Positions 25,913 through 34,632 of a stretch of 64,000 bases of DNA are shown here, one piece after another. Position numbers and translations under genes: made by a program. The notes beneath the pieces were generated by a model. The model made no database searches. It was not told the DNA's origin and saw only the letters and a list, made by a program, of their open reading frames with translations. Origin of the DNA: Planctomycetota bacterium (GTDB lineage Bacteria; Planctomycetota; Phycisphaerae; Phycisphaerales; UBA1924); assembly GCA_033763975.1 (NCBI GenBank), contig JANRJM010000018.1, forward strand, positions 290,333 through 354,332, read 5' to 3'. The first letter of the stretch is position 1; the number at the start of each line of letters is the position of its first letter.

Positions 25913-25972
25913 AAGACTCGCCTGCGCGTTTCCGCTCGCAGCCGAGTCATAGGAGGAGAGAGAGACAAGACA
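25913..25972. repeat. 60-bp direct repeat, copy 1 (hairpin)
   Basis: AAGACTCGCCTGCG begins a 60-bp unit. GACTCG/CGAGTC and CTGCG/CGCAG pair around a 10-base loop, separated by one C-C mismatch; AGGAGGAGAGAGAGACAAGA follows. On the minus strand the hairpin is followed by TTTTTCGTTTT, so this copy could act as an intrinsic terminator for sod ahead of the ABC-F gene. The 402-bp gap 25833-26234 otherwise holds no supported gene. Confidence 0.85.
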
Positions 25973-26003
25973 CCGTCGGGAGCGGGCCTTCCCGCGTCCC
26001 CTG

Positions 26004-26063
26004 AAGACTCGCCTGTGCGTTTCCGCTCACAGCCGAGTCATAGGAGGAGAGAGAGACAAGACA
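26004..26063. repeat. 60-bp direct repeat, copy 2 (hairpin with compensatory change)
   Basis: This copy is identical to 25913-25972 over 58 of 60 bases. The two differences, C to T in CTGCG and G to A in CGCAG, face each other in the stem and turn a C-G pair into T-A, so the hairpin is kept. It lacks the T run on its minus-strand side. Copy spacing is 91 bp. Confidence 0.85.
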
Positions 26064-26234
26064 GTGAGAACGTGCCACGCCTTTCACGCGGTGCAAGCGA
26101 TCTGCGCGGAAAATCCTCACAGTCAAGCCAAAAACTGCCTAACCCGCTGAAACGGAACATCTTGCCCATCTTCGCGCAGCGACGCCGGCCGCCGCCTCGG
26201 GCGCCGGTGCATCGCATCCAGATGGACGGATTAA

Positions 26235-27056
26235 CTACTGCGTCTCGGTCTGCTCGAACAGACACTGAACAAACGACCAGTTCACGACCTTGAACCACGC
26301 GTCGACGTACGAGGCACGCTGGTTCTGGTACTTCAGGTAGTACGCGTGCTCCCACACGTCGCAGCCCAGCAGCGGCAGCGCGCCGGTGAACAGCATGTCC
26401 TGCTGCTTCTCCTGCTGGACGATCATCAGGCGCCGGCTGAGCGGGTCGCGCACGAGGTGCGCCCAGCCGCCGCCCTCGACCTGCGCCGCGGCGGCCTTGA
26501 AGTGGGCGACGAACTTGTCGTACCCGCCGAAGTCGCGCTCGATCGCCGCCAGGAGCGGCCCCTTCGGCTGGCCGCCGCCGCCCTTGCCCTCCGGCGCCAT
26601 CATCTGCCAGAAGAGCGCGTGGTTCACGTGCCCGGAGAGGTGAAAGCTGAGCTCGCGCGACCAGTGCTTGACGAGGGCGGCGTCGCCCCCGGCGCGGATC
26701 TGGAACAGTTCGGTCAGCGCCTTGTTCGCACCGCTGACGTAGCCCTGGTGGTGCTTGCCATGGTGGATCTCCATCGTCTTGGCGTCGATGTGCGGCTCGA
26801 GCGCGTTCGTCGCGTACGGCAGCGGCGGGAGCACGTACTGCCCCTTCTCGGCGTCCCAGCCGAGGTTCGCGAGCGCACAGCCCGGGGTCGGGGCGCCGGA
26901 GGGGCGGATGGACGGCGCATCGCCGGGCTGTTCGCCGGGCGCGCGGGGCGAGCGCACCGGAGGGACGGAACCGGGCTGGGCGAGGGCCAGCGAGGCGACA
27001 GTGGCGCCGGCGGCGGCGCCGAACAACTCGCGACGGGACAGACGGTCGGGCTGCAT
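26235..27056 (-). CDS. Tat-exported Fe/Mn superoxide dismutase
   Basis: Converts superoxide to oxygen and peroxide. A 273-residue protein with a Tat signal (DRLSRRELFGAAAGATVASLALA) and a Pro-rich linker, then the SOD domain: YVLPPLPYATNALEPHIDAKTMEIHHGKHHQGY (first metal His and gateway His/Tyr), GHVNHALFWQMM (second His), and GCDVWEHAYYLKYQNQR (Asp and His ligands). GGGGGQPKGPL is close to the family's usual loop. Mn versus Fe cannot be settled. It is divergent from ku. Confidence 0.95.
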   Translation of the reverse strand: MQPDRLSRRELFGAAAGATVASLALAQPGSVPPVRSPRAPGEQPGDAPSIRPSGAPTPGCALANLGWDAEKGQYVLPPLPYATNALEPHIDAKTMEIHHGKHHQGYVSGANKALTELFQIRAGGDAALVKHWSRELSFHLSGHVNHALFWQMMAPEGKGGGGQPKGPLLAAIERDFGGYDKFVAHFKAAAAQVEGGGWAHLVRDPLSRRLMIVQQEKQQDMLFTGALPLLGCDVWEHAYYLKYQNQRASYVDAWFKVVNWSFVQCLFEQTETQ

Positions 27057-27226
27057 GAGGGACCTCCTGGGTGGACCGATCGGACGATGGTACGAGGCGG
27101 GCGCCGCCGGGCGGGCGCGCCGGGGTGCAGGGATGAGCGTGCCGGGCGCGGGAACGCTTACGCCGGACTCAAGCTGGTCTCACGCGAGGGCGCACGCAGG
27201 ACACGGCGGGCCGGGCCCGCCGCCGC

Positions 27227-28072
27227 ATGCCGCGCCCCATCTGGAAAGGCTTCATCGCGTTCGGGCTCGTCAGCGTGCCCTGCGATCTGTCGAGCCTGGA
27301 GGCGCCCGAGCGCGACGTGAACTTCACGATGCTCGACAAGCGCGACCACGAGCGCATCCGGTACCTTCGCGTGAACGAGCGGTCGGGCAAAGAGGTGGAG
27401 TGGAGCGACATCGTGAAGGGGCACGAGGTGGCGGAGGGCGAGTACGTGATCGTCACGCCCCAGGACTTCAAGAACGCGTCGCCCAAGGCGAGCAAGACGA
27501 TCGACATCCACAGTTTCGTCGAGGCGTCGGCCGTGCCGCCCTGGTACTACAAGCGTCCCTACCTCGTGCGTCCCTCGGCGCACGGGGAGAAGGGGTACCG
27601 GATTCTGTGCGACACGCTGAAAGAGAGCGGGCGGGCGGGGCTGGCGAGCGTGGTGCTGCACACGCGTCAGCACCTGGCGCTGCTGGTGGCGCACCGGGGC
27701 GTGCTCGTGCTGAACACGCTGCGCTACGAGAGCGAACTGCGCGGGTTCGAGGATTTCGAGCTGCCGGACGCCTCCGACGTGAAGGTGTCGAAGGGCGAGG
27801 TGGAGATCGCGCTCAAGCTCGTCGACGCGATGACGGAGGCGTGGGACCCGTCGAAGTTCCACGACCAGTACCGCGATGCGCTCGTCAAGTGGATCGCCCA
27901 GCGCGCCAAGAAGGGAACGAGCACGCCCGAGCCGGCGGGGGCGGACGAGCCCGAGGATTCGGGCCCGTACAACATCATGGAGATGCTGCAGCGGAGCGTC
28001 GAGAGCCGCACGCACAGCAAGCCGCGCGCATCGCCCAAGAAGGCGGCGTCGCGCCGCAAGAAGGCCGGGTAG
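27227..28072 (+). CDS. ku: Ku DNA end-binding protein
   Basis: Bacterial Ku homodimer that binds double-strand ends and recruits LigD. A 281-residue protein starting MPRPIWKGFIAFGLVSVPCDL, with the core beta-barrel motifs IRYLRVNERSGKEVEWSDIVKGHEV, FVEASAVPPWYYKRPYLV and the bridge region. The C-terminus is a lysine/arginine tail (SKPRASPKKAASRRKKAG), as in Ku proteins with a LigD-stimulating extension. It is followed after 3 bases by ligD. Confidence 0.96.
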   Translation: MPRPIWKGFIAFGLVSVPCDLSSLEAPERDVNFTMLDKRDHERIRYLRVNERSGKEVEWSDIVKGHEVAEGEYVIVTPQDFKNASPKASKTIDIHSFVEASAVPPWYYKRPYLVRPSAHGEKGYRILCDTLKESGRAGLASVVLHTRQHLALLVAHRGVLVLNTLRYESELRGFEDFELPDASDVKVSKGEVEIALKLVDAMTEAWDPSKFHDQYRDALVKWIAQRAKKGTSTPEPAGADEPEDSGPYNIMEMLQRSVESRTHSKPRASPKKAASRRKKAG

Positions 28073-28075
28073 CGC

Positions 28076-30937
28076 GTGGCGAAGCGAACACCCGCGCGCC
28101 TCGGCGAGTACCGGCGCAAGCGCCGGTTCGAGACGACGCCCGAACCCCCGGGAAAGGCCGGCGCGCGCGGGGCGGGCGCACAGGCCCGGGGGCGCGCGAA
28201 GGGCCCGGCGTACGTGATCCAGAAGCACGACGCGACGCGCCTGCACTACGACCTGCGTTTGGAGGTCGGCGGCGTGCTCAAGAGCTGGGCGGTGCCGAAG
28301 GGGCCCAGCACGGTCCCCGACGACAAGCGCCTCGCCGTCGAGGTCGAGGACCACCCGCTCGAGTACGGGTCGTTCGAGGGCACGATTCCCCAGGGTGAGT
28401 ACGGCGGCGGCACCGTGCTGCTCTGGGATCGGGGCACGTGGTCGCCCGCGAACGACGAAGACCCCGCCCGCGCGCTCCGCAAGGGCAAGCTCGAGTTCGA
28501 ACTGCGGGGCGAGAGGTTGCGGGGCCGCTGGATTCTGATCCGTATGGGCGCACAGGGCGAGGCCAAGCCGCAGTGGATCCTGCGCAAGGTGCAGGACGAG
28601 TTCGCGCGAGCCCCCGGCGACGACGATGTGCTGGAGACGATGGCGACGAGCGTCTCGACGGGCCGATCGCTCGAGGAGATCGCCGCGGCGAGCGGCACGC
28701 CGGTGAAGTCGAAGAGCGCGACGCCCGTCGAGAGGCCGGCACGATCGCGGCGCACCGCGGCGGAGGCGCCGCCCGAGGCCGACGCCGCCCCCGGCGCAGG
28801 CGAGACGCTCGACGTGGGGTCACTGGCGGGCGCGAAGAAGGCGCCGATGCCGCGGAGAATCCGCCCGCAACTCGCGACGCTCGTGGAGCGGGCGCCCACG
28901 GGCCCGCAGTGGCTGCACGAGGTGAAGTTCGACGGATACCGCATGCTGGCGCGCGTCACGCGCGAGGGCGTGACGCTGATCTCGAGGACGGGCAAGGACT
29001 GGACGCCCAAGTTCGGCGCGATCGCGCAGGGCGTGCGGGCGCTCGGGCTGCCCGACTGCGTGCTTGACGGCGAGATCGTCGCGAGCGACGAGCAGGGGCG
29101 TCCGAGCTTCCAGTTGCTGCAGGCGGCGCTCGACGGACGGTCGGGCACGCCCTTGCGGTACTGGGCGTTCGATCTTCCGTTCGCCGCGGGGCACGACCTG
29201 CGTGCGTGCGCGCTCGAGGGGCGGCGTGGGGCGCTGCGCACGCTGCTGGAGCGGGCCGGGGATGGTTCTCGGGTGCTGTTCAGCGCGGAGATCCCGGGCG
29301 ACGGCGCGCGTGTGCTGCGGGAGGCGTGCCGCCTGGGGCTGGAGGGGATCGTGTCGAAGCGGCGCGACGCGCGGTACGTCGAAGGACGGACCAGGTCGTG
29401 GGTGAAGTCGAAGTGCTCGAGCCGCCAGGAGGTGGTGATCGGCGGGTTCACGGATTCGACGAACGCGCGGTTCGCCCTGGGGGCGTTGCTCGTGGGGTAC
29501 TACGACGCGGGAAAGCTGGTGTACGCGGGCAAGGTGGGCACGGGGTTCGATCAGGCGACGCTGCGCGATCTGTCGGTGCGTCTCAGGCCGACGAAGCAGG
29601 ATCGCCCGCCCTTCGCCGACGCGCCGGCCCGCACGGCGGGCGTGCACTGGGTGCGTCCGACGCTCGTGTGCGAGGTGGCGTTCGCCGAGTGGACCCGCGA
29701 CGGGCGCCTGCGCCATCCGTCGTTCCAGGGCCTGCGCGAGGACAAGCCGGTGGGAGACGTGGTGCGCGAGCTGCCCAGCGCACTGCGGGCCGCGGATGCG
29801 GAGGAAGACGTGGCGGCGGGGGACGTCGGAACGATCGGCGCGGGCCCGCAGGCGAAGGAAGACAAGGCGGGCGATACGCGCAAGGCGAACAAGGCGGGCG
29901 ACGCACGCAAGGCAAACAAGACCGGCGGGGCGGACGTGACGAACAACGCTGCGAAGCGACGCGTGCCGGCGAAGCGCTCATCCGAACGCCGAACGCGACG
30001 CACGAGCAACTCGGGCGATGCGTCGGTGCTGGGCGTGGCGATCACGCACCCGGACCGGGAGGTGTACCCGGACGTGGGCGTGCGCAAGCTCGACCTGGCG
30101 CGGTACTACGAAGCGATCGCGCCGTGGCTGCTCGCCGAGTCGCGCGGACGGCCGCTGTCGGTGGTGCGCTGCCCGGACGGGCTGAAGGCCGCGTGCTTCT
30201 ACCAGAAGAACTGGAAGGACGCGGGCGAGGTCGGCTCGCACGTGACGCGTCTGAAGCTGTCGACGAGCACGATCTCGTGCATCGTGCTGGATGACGCGTC
30301 GGGCGCGGTGTGGCTGGCGCAGCGGGGCGCGCTCGAACTGCACTCGTGGGGATGCCGCGAGCCGGACGTCGAGCACCCGGACCGGATGGTGTTCGATCTC
30401 GACCCCGGGCCCGACGTCGCCTGGAAACGCCTGCGTGATGCGGCCAAGGACCTGCGCGGGCGGCTGGAGGCGCGCGGGCTTCCCAGCGTAGTGAAGACGA
30501 CCGGCGGCAAGGGGCTGCACGTGGTGGTGCCCTTGGCGCCGGCAGCGACGTGGGACGAGGTCAAGGAGTTCTCGCGCGGGGTGGCGGAGGAGATGGCGCG
30601 CGAAGAGCCCGAGGCGTACGTCGCGACGATGTCGAAGGCGAAGCGGGTGGGGCGGATACTCGTGGACTATCTGCGCAACGCGCGGGGCGCGACGTACGTG
30701 GCGCCGTACTCGACGCGGGCGCGCCCGGGCGCGCCGGTGTCCATGCCGCTGGCCTGGGACGACCTGCTGTCGCGCCGTGTGATGCCGATGTGGACGGTGC
30801 GCGAAGCGCCGGCGTTCCGTGAGAAGACGCCCGACCCCTGGGCGGAGATGCGGGGCGCCGCGTTGCCCCGGGCAGCGCCCGCTAGCGGGGGCGCAGGCGC
30901 AGTTCGTGCGTCGCGCCGGACGCGTGCACGAGGATGA
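28076..30937 (+). CDS. ligD: multifunctional DNA ligase D
   Basis: End-joining enzyme of 953 residues with three modules: phosphoesterase (about 40-200, FVIQKHDATRLHYDLRLE-like opening and PQGEYGGGTV), ATP-dependent ligase (about 255-560; the nucleotidyl lysine is in EVKFDGYR near residue 282, and LDGEIV follows), and archaeo-eukaryotic primase/polymerase (about 650-930; EVYPDVGVRKLDLARYYEAIAPWLL, MVFDLDPGPDV, TTGGKGLHVVVPL). The order PE-Lig-Pol differs from the mycobacterial Pol-PE-Lig. A Lys/Ala-rich linker (KANKAGDARKANK) joins ligase to polymerase. GTG start. The 3' end overlaps the convergent PilP-like gene by 56 bp. Confidence 0.95.
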   Translation: MAKRTPARLGEYRRKRRFETTPEPPGKAGARGAGAQARGRAKGPAYVIQKHDATRLHYDLRLEVGGVLKSWAVPKGPSTVPDDKRLAVEVEDHPLEYGSFEGTIPQGEYGGGTVLLWDRGTWSPANDEDPARALRKGKLEFELRGERLRGRWILIRMGAQGEAKPQWILRKVQDEFARAPGDDDVLETMATSVSTGRSLEEIAAASGTPVKSKSATPVERPARSRRTAAEAPPEADAAPGAGETLDVGSLAGAKKAPMPRRIRPQLATLVERAPTGPQWLHEVKFDGYRMLARVTREGVTLISRTGKDWTPKFGAIAQGVRALGLPDCVLDGEIVASDEQGRPSFQLLQAALDGRSGTPLRYWAFDLPFAAGHDLRACALEGRRGALRTLLERAGDGSRVLFSAEIPGDGARVLREACRLGLEGIVSKRRDARYVEGRTRSWVKSKCSSRQEVVIGGFTDSTNARFALGALLVGYYDAGKLVYAGKVGTGFDQATLRDLSVRLRPTKQDRPPFADAPARTAGVHWVRPTLVCEVAFAEWTRDGRLRHPSFQGLREDKPVGDVVRELPSALRAADAEEDVAAGDVGTIGAGPQAKEDKAGDTRKANKAGDARKANKTGGADVTNNAAKRRVPAKRSSERRTRRTSNSGDASVLGVAITHPDREVYPDVGVRKLDLARYYEAIAPWLLAESRGRPLSVVRCPDGLKAACFYQKNWKDAGEVGSHVTRLKLSTSTISCIVLDDASGAVWLAQRGALELHSWGCREPDVEHPDRMVFDLDPGPDVAWKRLRDAAKDLRGRLEARGLPSVVKTTGGKGLHVVVPLAPAATWDEVKEFSRGVAEEMAREEPEAYVATMSKAKRVGRILVDYLRNARGATYVAPYSTRARPGAPVSMPLAWDDLLSRRVMPMWTVREAPAFREKTPDPWAEMRGAALPRAAPASGGAGAVRASRRTRARG

Positions 30938-31415
30938 CCAGCCCCCGATCGTGATCGATGCGGTCGACGGTCCAGCCCGGTGCGGCGGCGTCGCCCTCGC
31001 GTCGGAGCGATCCCCCGACGACGGCCATCGGCGTCGATCCGGCGACCATGATGGACGTGACGCTGATGTCCGGGGGTGCCGGCCGGGCCGACTGATTCGG
31101 CACGTGCGTGTTCGCAGGATCGGGTTCGAGCGCGGGCTCGTCCGCCATGACCCGGACCCGCAGCGGCGAGGGGCCAAACGCCTCGCGCGCTGTCGTGTCC
31201 ATCAGCGACTTGAGTTGCTGCTGCTGGTCGGTCAGGGAGCGCACGGGCGGCAGCATGAGGGGCGCTTGGGCGTCCGTGCCGCCGCCGGCGTGCGCCGATG
31301 ACGGGGCGCGCACGGGCGTGACGATCGCGACCGCGACGAGGATGATGCAGGGCGCGAACGCGAGTGCCGTCGTCCGCAGCGGGTTGACGAAGCGGGTCGT
31401 GCGGTGCGGGATCAC
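30882..31415 (-). CDS. PilP/GspC-like pilus-system periplasmic protein
   Basis: A 177-residue protein with a cytoplasmic N-terminus, one membrane helix (TTALAFAPCIILVAVAIVTPV), a disordered Ala/Pro stretch and a C-terminal small beta domain: ISVTSIMVAGSTPMAVVGGSL, PGWTVDRIDHDRGLVILVHASGATHELRL. That pattern matches the homology region of GspC and PilP, which link the inner-membrane platform to the secretin. The GTG start overlaps the PilO stop (GTGA). It is the last gene of the pilus operon. Confidence 0.65.
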   Translation of the reverse strand: MIPHRTTRFVNPLRTTALAFAPCIILVAVAIVTPVRAPSSAHAGGGTDAQAPLMLPPVRSLTDQQQQLKSLMDTTAREAFGPSPLRVRVMADEPALEPDPANTHVPNQSARPAPPDISVTSIMVAGSTPMAVVGGSLRREGDAAAPGWTVDRIDHDRGLVILVHASGATHELRLRPR

Positions 31416-32032
31416 GGGCGATCCTCCGCGGAGGCGGGCGGGCGGAGCTTCAGGTGCACGGTGTCGATCGTCGCCGTGAGCACGGGCTCTTCGCCGGGCT
31501 GGGTGGGGCCGGTGGCGAGCATGCGCGCGCCCGCGACACGGCTGGCGCCCAGGCGCGTGGCGCAGGCGTCGATGAACCGGGCGATGGACTCGTACTTGCC
31601 GATGACCTCGACGGAGTAGGCGACGGACTCGGCCGCGGGCTCGCCCGGCGCCGGTCGCCTGGTCGTCTGGCGCGCGCCCGAGGGCTCGATGCGCTGCAGG
31701 CGGACGCCGCAGCCCGATGCCAGCGAGCGCAAGGATTCGTAGAGCTTTCCGGCGTCTCCCGAGGGCGTTGCCCAGCGGTAGATGGCGTCCAGGCGTGCGC
31801 TCAAGGAGCTCACGAGCGGGCGAAGTTCGCTCTCGCCCAGTTCGCCCGATTCGTACAGGTCGATCTCGGCCGCCGCGGCGCGCAGCGTCGCACGCCGGTC
31901 GGCGGTCTGCTCCTGCTGGGGGCGCACCAGCACGAGCCACGCGCCCGACGCGACCACGCCGGCCACGACGGTGCGCACGATGTGGGTTCGCCATCGGAGG
32001 TGGTTCAGCCGCACGGGCCGCGCGCCGGTCAC
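31412..32032 (-). CDS. PilO-like pilus assembly protein
   Basis: A 206-residue bitopic protein. A short basic N-terminus is followed by one membrane helix (IVRTVVAGVVASGAWLVLV), a coiled coil (TADRRATLRAAAAEIDLYESGELGESEL) and a ferredoxin-like domain (YESLRSLASGCGVRLQRIEPSG, YSVEVIGKYESIARFIDACATRL). This is the PilO/GspM architecture. It overlaps both neighbours by 4 bases, so expression is coupled to the PilM-PilN fusion. Confidence 0.8.
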   Translation of the reverse strand: MTGARPVRLNHLRWRTHIVRTVVAGVVASGAWLVLVRPQQEQTADRRATLRAAAAEIDLYESGELGESELRPLVSSLSARLDAIYRWATPSGDAGKLYESLRSLASGCGVRLQRIEPSGARQTTRRPAPGEPAAESVAYSVEVIGKYESIARFIDACATRLGASRVAGARMLATGPTQPGEEPVLTATIDTVHLKLRPPASAEDRP

Positions 32033-33696
32033 GGGGCGTCCTCCGCAATGGCCGCCACCATCGGCGCGGGGGGGAGTGTCGGGGTCGTCCGCACCTGGGC
32101 GGCGATCTGGAACTGGCGTACCTCGGTCCCGCCCACGATCTCCGATCGCGTGGACACGATGCGCGCGGATTCCACCATCGGCGAGCGGCTGAGGCGGTCG
32201 AGGAACGAGGACACGGCGTCATCGCCCGAACGCCCCGCCTGCGGCCACGCGGTCCCGCGCAGCAGCAGCAGCATCCCGGGTGTGTCCTTGCCCGGGCTCG
32301 TGTTGAGTTCGGCCAGCTCGACACTCCCTCCCGAGAGACGCGACAACTCCCCCAGCACCGCGAGCCAGCCCGGGGCCGCGGCCAGTGTCTGCTCCGCGGC
32401 GTGGGTCGCCCCGCCGAGCTCGACCGACAGCGCCCGGGCACGCTCTCGCAGTTCGCGCACGTGCCGGATCGCCTGGGCCCGCGGCTCGAGCGCCGCGATC
32501 TGCGATTCCACCCGCGCTCGTGCGTGGTCGCTCTCGACGTACAGCAGCGCGACCAGCCCGAGCGACGCCGCCGCCCCGGCGTACGTCAGCCCTCGCAGCC
32601 TGCGATCCATCCGCCGCACGTGCTCGTTGTGCGGGACGAGCATGCACCGGCGCCCTCCCAGGCGCACCGCGGCCTCGAGGTCGCCCTCCGTGTGCAGGCA
32701 CGACGCGTCGTCGCGGGGTTCGCCCTCGCCGTGCAGACGCGCCAAGGGCCAGTCCATCTGGCCGGAAAGGAACTCGAACAGGCCCGGGATTCCCGCGCCC
32801 GGCCCGTTCACCCACACGCTCGCGCGGGGGGCTTCCTGCTCAGGGATGCCGAAGCGGAGCGTCTGCTTGATCTCGACGAGCAGGCGCTGCAGCACCGACT
32901 GCATGAGCGGCAGCACCGCGTCGGCGTGCAGCGTGCTCCCGAGTTCCACGGTCTGCCCGCGGTGCGGGATGCCCACCGACGCGAGCAGCCGGCGCGCCGC
33001 CTCGCGGTCCATCACCGCCGCTGATTCGGCGCTCGCGCGGATGAAGGCCTCGGCGAGCTGCGCGAACCCCAGGTCCACACAGCGGACGAACTCCAGACGC
33101 CCGCCGACCCACGCCGCGAGCACCGTCGCGTGCTCGTCGAGCCACACGAGCCCCTGCGCGCCGGTGGTGGGAAGCTCGGCGCCGGCGTCGAGCGCGGCGC
33201 GGATGAGCACCGCCCGGCTGGGCAGGATCCCCACGATGTCGAGCCCGGCCCGAGACACCCAGCCCGAGATCGACTCGGCCGTGTCGTGCGTTTCCGCCGC
33301 CAGCAGCATCTGGCTGCGCACGCGCCCGTCCGCACGCTCTTCGTGCAGCGACTCGGTCAGCGTGAGCCACCGGCTCGGGTCGCGGATGGTCTCGCGCAGG
33401 GCGAGCGTGGCGGCCTGCAGCGCGGCGGCGCCACGCAGCGGCACCGCGCCGACGTCCACGAACGTCTCCGGGGCGGCGTACACGACCCGGCAGCTCGCCC
33501 CACCGCGCACATCCATCGCGCCCAGCAGCCCGCGCAGCGGGGCGTCCAGCGGACGCAGCCCCTTCTCCCAGTGCTCGGCCCACAGCCCGGGATCCAGCGG
33601 GATGCGGTCGAGCCTCGACAGACGCGACCCGTTCACCACGCCCACCCGCATCGCGGTCGGGGTCAGCCCGATCAGAATGTTCTGACGCTGCAGCAT
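32029..33696 (-). CDS. PilM-PilN fusion (GspL-like) pilus platform protein
   Basis: A 555-residue protein. Residues ~1-365 are an actin-like PilM/GspL cytoplasmic domain (NILIGLTPTAMRVGVVNGSRL, AAWVGGRLEFVRCVDLGFAQLAEAFI, ASVWVNGPGAGIPGLFEFLS). One membrane helix (about 375-392, GLTYAGAAASLGLVALLYV) leads into a PilN-like periplasmic coiled coil and ferredoxin-like domain. MLQRQNILIG is preferred as start because CGGAG lies 6 bases upstream. In most type IV pilus operons PilM and PilN are separate; a GspL-like fusion here suggests a type II secretion-like layout. Confidence 0.8.
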   Translation of the reverse strand: MLQRQNILIGLTPTAMRVGVVNGSRLSRLDRIPLDPGLWAEHWEKGLRPLDAPLRGLLGAMDVRGGASCRVVYAAPETFVDVGAVPLRGAAALQAATLALRETIRDPSRWLTLTESLHEERADGRVRSQMLLAAETHDTAESISGWVSRAGLDIVGILPSRAVLIRAALDAGAELPTTGAQGLVWLDEHATVLAAWVGGRLEFVRCVDLGFAQLAEAFIRASAESAAVMDREAARRLLASVGIPHRGQTVELGSTLHADAVLPLMQSVLQRLLVEIKQTLRFGIPEQEAPRASVWVNGPGAGIPGLFEFLSGQMDWPLARLHGEGEPRDDASCLHTEGDLEAAVRLGGRRCMLVPHNEHVRRMDRRLRGLTYAGAAASLGLVALLYVESDHARARVESQIAALEPRAQAIRHVRELRERARALSVELGGATHAAEQTLAAAPGWLAVLGELSRLSGGSVELAELNTSPGKDTPGMLLLLRGTAWPQAGRSGDDAVSSFLDRLSRSPMVESARIVSTRSEIVGGTEVRQFQIAAQVRTTPTLPPAPMVAAIAEDAP

Positions 33697-33757
33697 CCGG
33701 TCTCCGAAAGCGGTCCATAACGTCATCGACACGCCGCGACGCCGACTTGTCCGCCGG

Positions 33758-34132
33758 TCAAGGGGAGTCGACGAGCGTGACGACCACGCGCCGCTGGCCC
33801 AGCCCGCTGCGTCCGAGAATCACCACGTCGCCGGGCTCGCCAGCGCCGGGCGCCCGCTCGACGGTCGCCTCCGCGTCGGCGAACGTCAGCACCGAGCCCG
33901 CGCCGGGGGGGGCCAGCCCCTCGCCGGCCAGTCGCACCGCGACGATCGCCCCGCTCTCGGCGGCGTAGAAGGCGCGGAGCGTTTCCAGGCGCATCGCGCC
34001 CACGTGCACGTCGTCCGCCGACGCCCGGACAGCCCCGAGCACCGCGAAGTTGATGATCGCGAGCATGACGATCACCGCCGCGACGCTCGCGCCGCGCGCC
34101 CACCGGCGGGACATGGTGCGGGCGCTGCTCAT
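33758..34132 (-). CDS. PilX/GspK-like minor pilin component
   Basis: A 124-residue protein starting MSSARTMSRRWARGASVAAVIVMLAIINFAVLGAV. One N-terminal membrane helix is followed by LETLRAFYAAESGAIVAVRLA, the 'AAESG' helix typical of PilX and GspK N-termini. The C-terminal part is a short beta domain (DVVILGRSGLGQRRVVVTLVD). It is far shorter than GspK. There is no canonical pre-pilin GFTLIE motif. It is coupled to the upstream pre-pilin by an ATGA overlap. Confidence 0.6.
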   Translation of the reverse strand: MSSARTMSRRWARGASVAAVIVMLAIINFAVLGAVRASADDVHVGAMRLETLRAFYAAESGAIVAVRLAGEGLAPPGAGSVLTFADAEATVERAPGAGEPGDVVILGRSGLGQRRVVVTLVDSP

Positions 34133-34632
34133 CCGGTCATCCTCGCGCGGGCCATCACCGCCGTGCGCAGTTCGAACTCGCCGACGCGCAGGCGCACGCC
34201 GAATCGCTGGGTGAGGGCCGGGCTGGCGGCGGCGGAGGTGACGCCGTCGTCCGCCAGGTACTCGACGACGAACGCCTCGACGCCCTCGCAGAGCGTGGAT
34301 TCCGATCCGTCGGCCGCACGCAGGCGCAGGGTGGTGCCGGAGAGCTCGAGCCCGCGCCCGTCGCTGAAGCGGACGCGCTGCGGCTCCGCGATCACGACGC
34401 CCACGGACGCATCGACGCCCCCCACGGGGCAATCGCGCAGGAGGCGCACCGTGCGCTCGAGGGCATAGGCAGCGCGTTCGGCCGTGGCGCGCGTGCGGAC
34501 GGCGCCGGCGTACGCGTCGGTCGCGCCGTGCACGATTGGGAGGGTCATCGCGCCGACCACGCCCAGCACCGCGATCGACACGACGGTCTCGACGAGCGTG
34601 ACGCCCCGGGATGGTGCTCGACGACGTGTCAC
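34129..34632 (-). CDS. pre-pilin (GspJ/PilW-like)
   Basis: A 167-residue protein whose N-terminus SRGVTLVETVVSIAVLGVVGAMTLPIV is a type III pre-pilin signal, with cleavage after Gly10 and Glu at mature position 5. The C-terminal domain (RTVRLLRDCPVGGVDASVGVVIAEPQRVRFSDGRGLELSGTTLRL, CEGVEAFVVEYL) resembles GspJ/PilW minor pseudopilins. The GTG start overlaps the stop of the upstream pre-pilin. Confidence 0.8.
   Translation of the reverse strand: MTRRRAPSRGVTLVETVVSIAVLGVVGAMTLPIVHGATDAYAGAVRTRATAERAAYALERTVRLLRDCPVGGVDASVGVVIAEPQRVRFSDGRGLELSGTTLRLRAADGSESTLCEGVEAFVVEYLADDGVTSAAASPALTQRFGVRLRVGEFELRTAVMARARMTG

Noticed and set aside
30976..33700. Plus-strand open frames (up to 743 codons) opposite the pilus genes
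   Set aside because: Antisense to overlapping, motif-rich pilus genes; Arg/Ser/Pro-rich composition is typical of shadow frames.
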